DNA from: Lichtheimia corymbifera B2541
Lineage: Eukaryota; Mucoromycota; Mucoromycetes; Mucorales; Lichtheimiaceae
Length of the DNA stretch: 64,000 nt
Reading direction: 5' to 3'
Assembly: GCA_000697475.1 (NCBI GenBank)
Contig: JNEU01001167.1
Span: 1-64,000 of the forward strand
The notes under the pieces are model-generated. The model saw only the letters and a program-made list of their open reading frames with translations, was not told the origin of the DNA and did not search any database. Positions 36,772-46,745 of this stretch are shown piece by piece; position 1 is the stretch's first letter, and each line of letters begins with the position of its first letter. A program made the translations under genes and the position numbers.

Positions 36772-36974
36772 ATTGCACAACACAACGTTATATATAATAA
36801 AGCTCCTTTTTGTACATAATAATGAATGAATCATGGCTATGATGTTGGTGGGTTTCTAAAACGCGTGCGGAAAGTGAAATAGAGAGAGAGTGTGTGGGCT
36901 GGGCTGGGACGACCGATTGACAAGAAAGTGCAAGTGCCGATACCTGATTATCCTTCCCTTTTGATTTTATCGTC

Positions 36975-37779
36975 ATGAGGTATGTATCCATCCATCGGTC
37001 CTATCCATCCATCCCATGTCAATATCCATTCATCCATAAACTTACCTTTTATTGGGCATTGTTGATAGCAAGGTTAGCCCTTCTGCCGTCAGAGAAGTCC
37101 TCAAGGCCATCCAAGCCGGTTCCGAGGAAAAGAAGAGAAACTTCACCGAGACCGTTGAGCTCCAGATTGGTCTCAAGAACTACGATCCCCAACGTGATAA
37201 GCGTTTCTCTGGTACCATCAAGTATGTCTAAAAGTAAAAAGCTGCCAATGGGGAGGACCTCGTTACTAACAACCCATGTCATATAGGCTTCCCAACATTC
37301 CCCGTCCCAACCTTTCCGTTTGCGTTCTCGGTGATGCTTTCCACTGTGACCAAGCCAAGGCTGCTGGTATGGAATTCCAATCTGTTGAGGATTTGAAGAA
37401 GCTCAACAAGAACAAGAAGCTTATCAAGAAGCTTGCCAAGCGTTATGATGCTTTCTTGGCTTCCGATGCTTTGATCAAGCAGATCCCTCGTCTCTTGGGT
37501 CCTGGTCTCCACAAGGTCGGCAAGTTCCCTACTGCCGTCTCTCACAACGATGACTTGCAAGCCAAGGCTGATGATATCCGTGCCACCATCAAGTTCCAAC
37601 TTAAGAAGGTTCTCTGCTTGGGTGTCGCTGTTGGTCACGTCAAGATGACCGAGGATCAACTCGTTGCCAACATCATGCTTGCCATCAACTTTTTGGTCTC
37701 TTTGCTCAAGAAGAACTGGCAAAACGTCAAGTCTCTTTACCTCAAGTCCACCATGGGCAAGCCTCAACGTCTTTTCTAA
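36975..37779 (+). CDS. rpl10a: 60S ribosomal protein uL1 (RPL10A/RPL1)
   Basis: Component of the large-subunit L1 stalk, which helps move the E-site tRNA. Three exons (36975-36979, 37069-37221, 37287-37779) give 216 residues, the eukaryotic uL1 length. The first coding exon is only 5 nt (ATGAG); splicing to CAAGGTTAGC gives [17 protein letters not shown]. The rest is highly conserved, e.g. [33 protein letters not shown] and MGKPQRLF at the end. Codon use shifts strongly to AAG, GTC and CTC, as expected for very high expression. AATAAA near 37903. Confidence 0.98.
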
Positions 37780-38215
37780 GCTTGTTGCAACACCCTTTTT
37801 TATTGCCTTTTTATATATTCGTGTGTAAAACATCTCTGACGGTGTAACCAACATCAAGGACCTGGGTGCCATGGTGATTGGGAGCTCGGATTTGTATTGT
37901 GCAATAAAATGATGGAATCAAAAAATACAAGGATGTGCTGGTTGTGGGATGATAGGGAGTAAGTAAGAGTCTATCCGAATGCCTGGTATGTCGATCACAT
38001 GCAAAAGCGGCATATTCGCCATTCGTAGACATAGCCACGCTAGTTTATGTGTGTTGTATTGTGCGCTCAATTGACGAATCGTCGTCATTGTTGCATTTCT
38101 GGATTAAATGATGCCGATTGCAACAACTTTAATTTCTACCCTTTTAATCTTGGATCACCTCATTTTCTTTTTATTCTCGCTCTCTCTCTCTCTCTCTCTC
38201 TCACATCACACCATC
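37780..38215. other. Intergenic region, rpl10a terminator and kinase promoter
   Basis: Holds the rpl10a poly(A) region and a CT-repeat tract (about 38178-38202) directly before the kinase ATG at 38216. No gene seen. Confidence 0.5.
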
Positions 38216-39758
38216 ATGGGCCTTTTTGGCAAGCTCAAACCTCACAATCCATATCCTTCTCCACCAGAAAAACCACACCCAGTCTTTGATACAGCATTAC
38301 AAGAATCATTGAGTCGTCCTCCTTTACGAATTATTAATTCATGGCCTTCGATCAGTCGAGACGACAATTGCATTTCACCCATATCCACGACAAGTTCCAA
38401 TCATTCGCATCAAAGTATACCACAACGTTCAATATCGGCTGCGCCCTCTGCACGCTTTGTCGTTTATCCAGATGGATCACATACCCATTCGATTAAATGC
38501 ATGGGTCCAAGTCGTTTCACGACATCCCTTCATAACTTGACCCATTTACTACCCTCCAAATCCTTGAAACTACCATCCTTCCGAGAAAAGAAAAATGCAG
38601 AGGAATTGAAAAAAGAGCGCACGGTGGTGAATGCTCATTTACAACGACCCATCATGGATGATTGTTGTGTGGCGACCAAGTGGGGGACATGCCATCAAGT
38701 GATAGGAAAAGGAACATTTGGTATTGTACGAGTTGTTTACAAGGGCGATAATCCATCATCACCCAATGACCAATATGCTGTCAAGGTAAGGAGGAGGAGG
38801 CAGGATGTATGCATGCATTGTTTCTTTTTTACACACATTGTTCTTTCAGGAATTTCGAAGAAAAGGCTCAGAATCCATTGACCATTATATTAAACGTCTC
38901 ACCACCGAATACAGCTTATGTTCACATTTACACCACCCCAATGTCGTAGAGACATTTGATCTACTTCCACTCAACAACACATGTCCAGTCTTTTGTCAAG
39001 TCATGGAGTACTGCAATGGAGGCGATTTATTTGGCTTGATCTATGACAATTCCCAGGACGGCCTAGAACCGGCAGAAGCCAACTGTTTCTTCAAGCAAAT
39101 CATGCATGGCGTCGCATATCTACATAGCATGGGTATAGCCCATCGTGACATCAAGCCGGAGAACCTACTGTTGACAGCCCACGGCATTATCAAGATCAGT
39201 GATTTCGGTAGTGCTGCCAGTTTCCAAGTCGACGTCGATCGTAATAAGCCAGTGCTAGCACGCGGTCTTTATGGCTCTGAGCCTTATATTGCTCCCGAGA
39301 TGTTTACGGACCCAGTGTATGACCCACGGGCTGCTGATGTATGGAGTTGTGGGATTGTCTATATGGCCATGCGCACAGGCGCCCATCCATGGCAAGTGGC
39401 ACAACCCAATTCGGACGATAACTATGCTCGCTATCTCCAATTCCGACATTTGGTGGAACAAGAACGTGACAAGGCACGTGAGGAACGACGCATGGGCCAA
39501 CAAAAAACTGAGCAAGAACGAGAATTGGCCATTCTCAAGGCACGTGAATCAGTACGCAAACATGCAAAGGAACGTGGCCTTGATATCCTTGAAGGCTTTG
39601 GCTTTGGTGCAAAACGTATCATATACCGCATACTGGATCCAAACCCACAAAAACGCATCACGGTCCAACTCATCCTGGAAAATGACTGGTTCAAGACCAT
39701 ATGTTGTTGTCAGCCCATATTGTCAAAACAGGAAGAAGCCATGGTACAAGAAGGATAG
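38216..39758 (+). CDS. Hal4/Sat4-like fungal Ser/Thr protein kinase
   Basis: Kinase of the fungus-specific NPR/HAL family, whose members regulate plasma-membrane transporters and ion homeostasis. Two exons (38216-38785, 38850-39758) give 492 residues. A disordered N-terminus of about 160 residues (Pro/Ser-rich) is followed by the kinase domain. Motifs: IGKGTFGIVRVV, YAVKEFRRKG (ATP lysine at the exon junction), HRDIKPENLLL, ISDFGSAASF, GSEPYIAPEMF and DVWSCGIVYMAM. A charged insert rich in Glu, Arg and Lys (EQERDKAREERRMGQQKTEQ) sits in the C-lobe, which is typical of HAL4/SAT4/HRK1 kinases. ATG 38216 follows a pyrimidine tract; an in-frame ATG at 38108 lies inside the promoter-like region and is not preferred. 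Confidence 0.92.
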
Positions 39759-39966
39759 GAAAAATCACCTGCTGATATTAAAAATGCTATCAACACAATT
39801 CTATATGCATTCGTTTATGCTCTTTTTTACCCTCCTCGTCTTTTGTAAATACATTTGCCCAGCATTGGATTCCATACGTACTTTTGATTCTTTAAAAGGC
39901 ACCTTAATAATATATATATACAACCATTGGTCGCCATGGATACCTGGGGAGAGATGTGGACAAGGC

Positions 39967-40087
39967 GGTTTATTTCATTGATTCATGCATGCATATCATG
40001 CAACCACCCGCATCGAGAATATCGCATGCTTGGAAACACACGTATTGATCTTATGGTCGAATGACTCTTTTATTATACAAGAACGTC
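39967..40087 (+). repeat. Left flank repeat, copy 2
   Basis: Matches 22929-23039 in the same orientation. It starts GGTTTATTTCATTGATTCAT and ends near TACAAGAACGTCC, about 200 bp downstream of the Hal4-like kinase stop codon and about 120 bp from the nuclease-like gene's stop codon. Confidence 0.8.
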
Positions 40088-40204
40088 CAGTAAAATTACA
40101 TGCATTATGTATGGTAGTGTTGAATAGTAGTATGAGACAATGATGGGGATGGAGGTGGTCAAGTGGGAAATGTGGGATGCTGGATGATGGTATCGAGAAT
40201 GTAC

Positions 40205-41546
40205 TTACTGTTTTTGTTGCTTTTTGTTCTTGTAATAAGTAGCTTTGAAGGAAGATGCATTGGTATAATGCCTATCGATGTTTGGTATTTTGGATATGGC
40301 TTCTTTGTAACAATCCCTCCAATCCATCCTGCCTGCTTTACTGGCCATGAATTTATGGACGTGGTTCATGATGGCTTCGATGAGAGCATTTGGATCAGCA
40401 GTAGTAGTGTTTGAGCCATAGACTTTGTCGGGCTCTACCGCACTGGAAGGTTCTGACATGGGCGTAATGCTTCCTTTTCGTTGTTCATCATCATCAGCTG
40501 ATGCTGCAGCAATACGATCATATTTCCTTTTCAAAGACTTTGCCCAAGAGACACCGGCTTCAGCGTATTGCAATGATTTGTGTGGATCCGTCATAATATT
40601 CAAAGCTGTCTTTTCAAATTGCTTTTCTGCAGTGTCCGCCATTTCTCGTAGAGCTGTTATCCGATTGTTCTCGCTCTTATGGTCGCTGGGTGAGATGTGC
40701 ATAGCAAGCTTGTAAAGTCGAATGATACTAGGATCATCCCATCTTGTCATACCAATGATACTGGGTTGGGCTGAAATGACAAAGTGCGCCAGCGCTAGCA
40801 GCGGATCAAGGTTGTTGTTGGAAGTAGAGGAGGAGGAAGTAGAGGATGATTGTATCCATGGATCAATGCTTTGGGGTGTCACCATGTAAAACTCTGTTGC
40901 ATAATGCGTTGCTGCTTCTGAATGTAACAACCAAGGCCTGCATGCTGATGAGGGTTCGAAGGTTTTTGATATAACACGTGATGCGCTTTTCAGACAAAAC
41001 ACCAAGATAATCGGCAGCTGCTTCGTGATCCGAGTGACATCCAGGCAATAGCCAATGGCACGTGTCAAAAAGCTTTGATCCACTTTGCCCTGAAACTCAA
41101 CAATGATAGGCGTTTGATCCAACTTTGATACGTATAGCACATCGCATTCAGTTTTGATAAAGCTGGTTGCTTCTGCATGAAAGGTTCCAGGAGGCGTGTC
41201 AACCAACGACTGCGTGATCATATCAATAATCTCTTGTTCACGAGCTAAGAGCTTGGAAAAACGATCGGAACCAGGTAGGTGTTGCGATGGCAACTTGAAT
41301 TGAAGTACATCGTCAGGAACTAAAGCAATACATGGTTGGTCTTTTTTTCCTTGTATGCTTCCATGGTCTCTCACCATTATCACTCGTATTGTCATTTGGC
41401 GTGTGGAGTGTCATTGGGAGCAAGGGAGAAACGCGCCTGTTACCGCTATTACCGCTATTACCGCTATTACCGCTGTTACCGCTATTACCGCTGTTACCGC
41501 TGTTGGCATGGCGGCGGACTATGAATACCCAAAATGGCGTCGGCAT
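40205..41546 (-). CDS. Putative PD-(D/E)XK nuclease-like protein of a repeat-bracketed locus
   Basis: Two exons (41375-41546, 40205-41319) give 428 residues. The splice, GAT AAT G|GTGAGA to TTTAG|TT, joins a short N-terminus to the main domain in frame. The N-terminus holds seven (NSG)-type repeats encoded by a DNA minisatellite. The central region carries TECDVLYVSK, then PIIVEFQGKVDQSFLTRAIG. An Asp (about residue 117) followed by E-x-Q (about 132-134) after a beta strand, then a helix with RAxxY, is the layout of PD-(D/E)XK nucleases such as the Rpn/transposase-associated families. The C-terminal half is helical and ends in a basic KKQQKQ tail. The frame is intact. Repeats on both sides are shared with another element in this window, so it may be element cargo. 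Enzyme activity is an inference from the motif only. Confidence 0.7.
41438..41505. repeat. Coding minisatellite (TTACCGCTATTACCGCTG-type)
   Basis: Tandem 9-bp units (TTACCGCTA/TTACCGCTG) inside exon 1 of the nuclease-like gene encode Asn-Ser-Gly repeats on the minus strand. A short relative (TTACCGCTATCACCGC) lies near 22889-22922. Confidence 0.85.
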
Positions 41547-41973
41547 TTCAATGATGAGAGGGCCCTTTTCAACATGCAGGAGGCTTCATTATACTGACAC
41601 CTTTCATTGTTCATTTTTGAGTGCGACACTTTCCTAATTGGAGCTTCCCCACCTTACTCTCTATTGGCGAACGCTTACTTTCTTCTGCGGTTCTTTTCTG
41701 GGTGGCGAGCGGGTTGATTATTGGGGTGCCAGTACACAGAGAGCCTTAGTGTGATTGAGTGCGTAAATAAACAAGTGACAATATCCATCATCAAGCAATA
41801 TGACATCCATGTACGATATAACAGCTTCCCTCGGTTTATGCATCAAATTGGTTACACATCCGCACTCTGATGGGTTTACATATCCTTAGCTGCATCAGTA
41901 CTATAGAGGGATCATTTGCTCATGATGTAGTTGAGTGAGTTATATACAAAAAAAGGAACAGCGTTCTGGTGGT
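41547..41973. other. Upstream region of the nuclease-like gene
   Basis: About 430 bp of 5' flank of the nuclease-like gene, ending in the right flank repeat. No other gene seen. Confidence 0.4.
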
Positions 41974-42122
41974 ACACGATCATTTCATCCAAGCAAAAAA
42001 GTACAGGGATTAAAACGCGATGACTTATCTATTAAATGGTACAAGAAATGATTCAAATAGCGATGTAACAAAACGAAAGGAAAAACAAATAGCGTGAAAG
42101 GGATGGAAGTATGCTATTTATG
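41974..42122 (+). repeat. Right flank repeat, copy 2
   Basis: Matches 27943-28073 in the same orientation (CACGATCATTTCATCCAAG, GCGATGACTTATCTATTAAA, ATGCTATTTATG). Its shared sequence ends exactly over the stop codon of the kelch gene. Confidence 0.8.
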
Positions 42123-44328
42123 CACCATCCGGTTTGACAGGTTGGAGTTTTAAGCGAGGTGCATCTTTGCTTTCCGGTTTCATAGCTTCTCCACCATAAA
42201 TGACTGAAGAAATAGGGGGCATTGTTTCGCCAACTTGGGTGCTGCTAGAGGAATACATATCATCGGTAGGCGTTGTAGGTTGAGGAGGATAATTATGATG
42301 CCAATCTATAGAGGGTATATGAGCAACCTATACAACAAGCGTTCATGTCTTCTTCTATTACCGTCATCGTGCGAGGGATTGGCGTTCATAATGCTCTGCT
42401 TTTGTTGGCGTGCATTACGACGGCGACGTATGAAAACAAAGGCAAGGATACCAGCAATGAGACCGACCTATATATATTTATGCTTCAGAATGAGGGGACC
42501 AGCACAATGAAACATGTGATAATAATGTTACTACTTACACCAACAACAACACCCACCACAATGCCTGCGATGGCACCACCTGAAAGGCTATCTCCACCCT
42601 CGCCTAGAGTTTCACCATCCATTCCTTGAGCGTCGCCTGGTGACTTTACACCATCAAAAATGTCGACCAACGTCCAGCTGTTTGTATCGAGGATTAGGTA
42701 GCCTTCTGCATTATCGCTATTGGTTGTTCGGCCAAATAGAATAAATACGCTATTGTTGGATACGCGGACCACTATGAGAGTAGCTGATGAATGATATGCT
42801 CAACCACTGTTGTGGGACCATTTTTACTTACTTGAATGACCAAACCGTTGGAATTGTAATTCCATACGGTTACTGGTACCACTGGATGTAATACGAGGTG
42901 TGACATTTTCCCAATGACCAGTTTGTGTATTGAGAACATAAGCTACATCATCCACAGGCTGCAAATATTTTTCATTATTGGCGGTATGTTCCCATCCAGC
43001 TATAATATGTCATTTCTATCATCAGTATTCCCAGCATTTGTAACACATGGATTCGATCACAGCTGTAACTTACGTTTGGCACCACCGTACAACAAAATGG
43101 AACCATCATTCACTGGAGAAAAAAAAAGGAGTTACAAGAGTGAGTTACACTAAGAGCGTGGATTCAATATGCTGTATACACACGTACATGTAACTGAAGA
43201 AGCATGCCATCGTTTGCTGGGAATATCTCCCGTCATCATCTCCTTTGTCCATCCTCTGCTGACATCGTAGATAAGGATGTTATCCATATCGGCATCGGCC
43301 ATCCCATAGGGCCATGGTTGTGTGGCATTGTTGGGTGTTGCTGTTTGTCCACCGAGGACATAAAAGCGGCCGTCTTTGCCTTGAGAAACGGTATGGCGTT
43401 CACGTCCCACCACAATAACATTATTTGGATTGGCCGCATTGCCATATGTCCAAGTCCACTGCAATGGATATGTACATGTCAATGACATTGCCCATCCTTT
43501 TAAGGGATATAAACACGTACCCCATTGTTACCGTAATTCAAAAGCTTGGGTCGGCTAGGATATTGCTTCTTGCTCATCTCTGCTGGCGTCGTAAAACCTG
43601 TTGACACGTCGCTATAAACAAATCAGTAACAAGATTTTAGATACACGTGAGGCTGCATACATACCCCACTCCGCCAAACATAAACATGCTGTTGCCGGTA
43701 TCGGCATTGACAGTCAAGATGTTGAGTTTGCTACAAAAGGGTAAATTTTTACAAAAAGAGATGATGAGCGCGCGGACATCTCCATGGCGACGACGCTGTA
43801 CTTTAAGTAATCGTCATGTATACATACGTTTGAACAAACAAGCTCGTGTCGATGGGCGACCAGCTGTTACTGGTGGTGTTGTATGCGAGCGTCTGATGAG
43901 GAAGTGCCTGGTTTTCTTGGGCGATACCGGTACCTCCAGACATGATGAATGTATCTGAATCAGCAAAAGCTGCCATACCAAATAACATGTTTGGTTTTGG
44001 AGCATTGGTGCCGTTGGTTGGAAGAGCCACCCATGAACTTTGGTCGTTCCGGATGTTTATTGTGGAGGATACATCAAGCGAATAAAAGACGTTGGTTGCA
44101 TTGATAAAGTTATAATCGAGTGGCGAAGGTGATCCACCATAGCAATAAATGCTGCTTTTTACAAGGGTGCACCCTGCACATATAACTAAGTTAAGCCAAC
44201 ATCATATGTATACGCTATACGAATGTATGTAGCTTACCAGGGGCAAAACCATTAGGATACTTGTCAGCTGATACGAGTGTGCCAGCAGCCAATGCTGCGA
44301 TGCTCAATGCTGTTGTGATAGGGCGCAT
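42118..44328 (-). CDS. Membrane-anchored kelch-repeat protein
   Basis: Ten exons (44238-44328, 43828-44173, 43665-43730, 43521-43611, 43188-43458, 43074-43112, 42832-42999, 42539-42771, 42362-42467, 42118-42305) give 532 residues. A signal peptide (MRPITTALSIAALAAGTLVSA) is followed by a beta-propeller-like region with kelch blades: IYCYGGSPSP, TFIMSGGTG, MFMFGGVG, FYVLGGQT, ILLYGGAK and VFILFGRT. One transmembrane helix (GAIAGIVVGVVVGVGLIAGI) and the stop-transfer RRRR come next, then a Pro/Ser-rich cytosolic tail of about 90 residues. The layout suggests a cell-surface or endomembrane protein with a lumenal propeller. Its ligand is unknown. The stop codon lies inside a dispersed repeat (see findings). 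Confidence 0.88.
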
Positions 44329-45439
44329 TGGGCAAGAAAAGAATACAAAAGCAAAAGACTGATATGGGTTGTGATGGGGAAGGAAAAGAAACGAGTGAAC
44401 AGAAAAAAAAAACCTGTCGTATCCTGTATGTGAACAGAATTTTGGATGTGGGTGCTATAAATGAGGTGGCGTAGGACAAGCTTGCGCCCCGTGGTGCAAA
44501 TTTCGATGCACAAAGTAGCAGTTTTGCCGTGTTCTTCTCAATGTCCGCGACAAGCTATGAAAGTATACACCTGGCCAAGTGCACTTTAGCCCCCAAGGGT
44601 GGTAGCATTTCATTCATTTTGTCATGTACCAGGAAGTCAACTATTAAAACAGAACATTTTCTGGATCACACAATCCCATATGCATAATAGGTTAAAGTTG
44701 CGGCTATAATAGATTGGTGTGACAGTAACATGGATGAATTCCAGCAGTTGCAAACGCATGTTGTCGTCGCGCGAATTGATTCATGTTCACAAATGGTTGG
44801 GTTCATCTCTCTATGTGTGTACACAGAAAACGAAGAGTGCATTGGACAATGAAAACGTTACAACTTTTTATTAGATGAGTCTACTGCAATTGAGAATTTT
44901 GTGCAAGGCACACGTGTTCTCCTGATGTTTGCATTGCTTGTGAGCAAATGACAAGAGTGGCTAGGGTTATTTCCATTTTCTGTAAAGGCGATCGCCACTT
45001 GCCTGATTTGAAACGCCTGTGTCTTTTGAAGTCAAATGCGCCGCTTTTGTTGCAATGCGAGGCACTATGTTATTTTCAGAGTTCAGTCATGCATGGTTAT
45101 GATGATAGCGAATGATAAAAATGGGTAGAAAGTAGAAAGTAGCTATACTCGTGGGTAATGGTGTCATCACGCATCGTATACAACGTAGTACTTTTGTGCG
45201 AGCGAACAATGAAGAATCAACCATCTTTCTCCTTATTTCCCCTTCCTTCACTACAAAAGATGACCACTACATGTGCTTGTAAACATTCATTTTATTATAT
45301 CACTTTTTCCCTATTGCTATCCACATGATGGGTTTGATGGTGGTGACGAGTCGGGGTTTGGTACCCATTAGCTTGGTCGGCTTGCAACTCACGGAAGAAA
45401 ACGTTGTTGATTCCAAACGCGCACCATCGATCGGCAACC
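44329..45439. other. Divergent intergenic region
   Basis: About 1.1 kb between the kelch gene and the CX9C gene, which are transcribed apart. AT-rich; no gene or RNA recognised. Short frames near 45300-45522 overlap the CX9C gene start in other frames and were not accepted. Confidence 0.45.
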
Positions 45440-45858
45440 ATGGACGACACATTGGCTCAAGTTCAAGCAAAATGCGCTCTTCAGTTAGAAATGTATCAGA
45501 AATGCGTTGGCAACTACCCTGATTCCTGGGACAAGAGCTGTGTTCAGCAGCGTAACGCACTAACAAAGTGCTCGGAAGAACAGTAAGTCATTATCCAGTT
45601 GCCAATAACAACCCTCATTTAACCTTCTGCCTACCCAGTGTTGGTATTCTCAAATATGTCAAGCAACATTGCACAAGCCAAATCAAGGCGTATGATGAGT
45701 GTCTCTCAGCCAACCAAACCGAACCTGAAAAGTGCGTTTCTGCATTGCGCGAGCTCTATCTTTGTACAGAAGCAACATCAGCGGCCTATCGTCAACAACA
45801 ATCCAAGAACGATGCAACTGATGCAAAGGATCAGCCATCCAACACTGAAAAGCAATAG
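45440..45858 (+). CDS. mix14: Twin-CX9C mitochondrial protein (CHCHD5/Mix14-like)
   Basis: Small intermembrane-space protein of the type oxidised by the Mia40 relay. Two exons (45440-45582, 45639-45858) give 120 residues. Four cysteine pairs are visible: CALQLEMYQKC and CVQQRNALTKC form the first helix pair, and CTSQIKAYDEC and CVSALRELYLC the second. Each is exactly C-x9-C, so this is a double twin-CX9C protein, as in CHCHD5/Mix14. No presequence, as expected for a Mia40 substrate. The intron splits the His codon after CSEE. Convergent with the SDHAF1 gene, whose stop codon is only 88 bp away. Confidence 0.9.
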
Positions 45859-45946
45859 ACTTGGTATTGCCCCATTGTATAGACTTGTAATGCACATTTA
45901 TGAAATACATATTATATATATCAACATGGGAGATGTCAGGGTAAAT

Positions 45947-46271
45947 TTACAAGTGGATGTCTTGGATACTGGGGTTGCTGTAGGTTTCTAGTTGTTTCTT
46001 GCCTCGACGTAGCATGTATTCTATAGTAACAAAGTCGTTTTTGCGGATATTGTGTGCTCGGAACTCGCGTCGAATGTATGCATGAAACCGGGGTCGTGCT
46101 TCCTAAAGAGTGGGGAGGGAGAGCGTGTGTGTGTGTAAATACAACCACTTTAGTCATTGCTTCAATGCTCTTATTGTATGCAATTACCACTGGTTTCTTT
46201 CTTGCTTCACGGAAGCATTCTCTGTAAAAGTTGATCACCTGTTGCTGTAATCCAGATCGTCGGCCAGCCAT
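45947..46271 (-). CDS. sdh6: SDHAF1/Sdh6, succinate dehydrogenase assembly factor (LYR family)
   Basis: Mitochondrial LYR-family chaperone that helps put iron-sulfur clusters into the SDH2 subunit of complex II. Two exons (46188-46271, 45947-46102) give 79 residues, the usual size. The start is MAGRRSGLQQQVINFYRECF, with a helix in which NFYRE replaces LYR. FHAYIRREFRAHNIRKNDF carries the conserved RREF and basic segment, and EYMLRRGKKQLE follows. The match to the SDHAF1 pattern is strong. The two 3' ends here overlap within a very short shared terminator region. Confidence 0.9.
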
Positions 46272-46745
46272 GACGAGAACACTGTATCAACACAAAAGTG
46301 CAACTGCAAGGGCATGTGAGACGCCTGATGAGGCGCGCTGAGTTTTTACCATCACATGATTCAATGTCAATGCTGGGTGCATGTCATGGAAGATGTAACA
46401 AAGACGAAGCAAAGTATTTTCACTCCACGGACGCTATTATCGTATCTATGCAATAGGTCATCAATACCTTGATCTCGAGAACTTGCAGAATTAGAACAAT
46501 GACCCCTCTCTTTGTAAAGGCGGTACATTAATGTACCGACCTATCCTGACCTGAACACATCCATTGAATCCCCTTACCCACACCATGCAATTATGCTAAA
46601 ATAACAATGATAACTTTTGTTGCTTTTCAAGAATAAATGATGTCTAATGATACTAATGAGAGTCCTCTTCATGAAGGTTGAATCTAACGTACAAAAATTA
46701 GTCATTCATCCTCTTAAACCATCCAACTCAATCTCTGCCAGGAAC
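46272..46745. other. Intergenic region, nothing recognised
   Basis: SDHAF1 promoter and the 3' flank of the AIF gene. No gene or structured RNA recognised. Confidence 0.4.

Noticed and set aside
41438..41505. Regular short repeats considered as a CRISPR-like array
   Set aside because: The units are 9 bp with no spacers, lie within a eukaryotic coding exon and encode Asn-Ser-Gly; this is a minisatellite.
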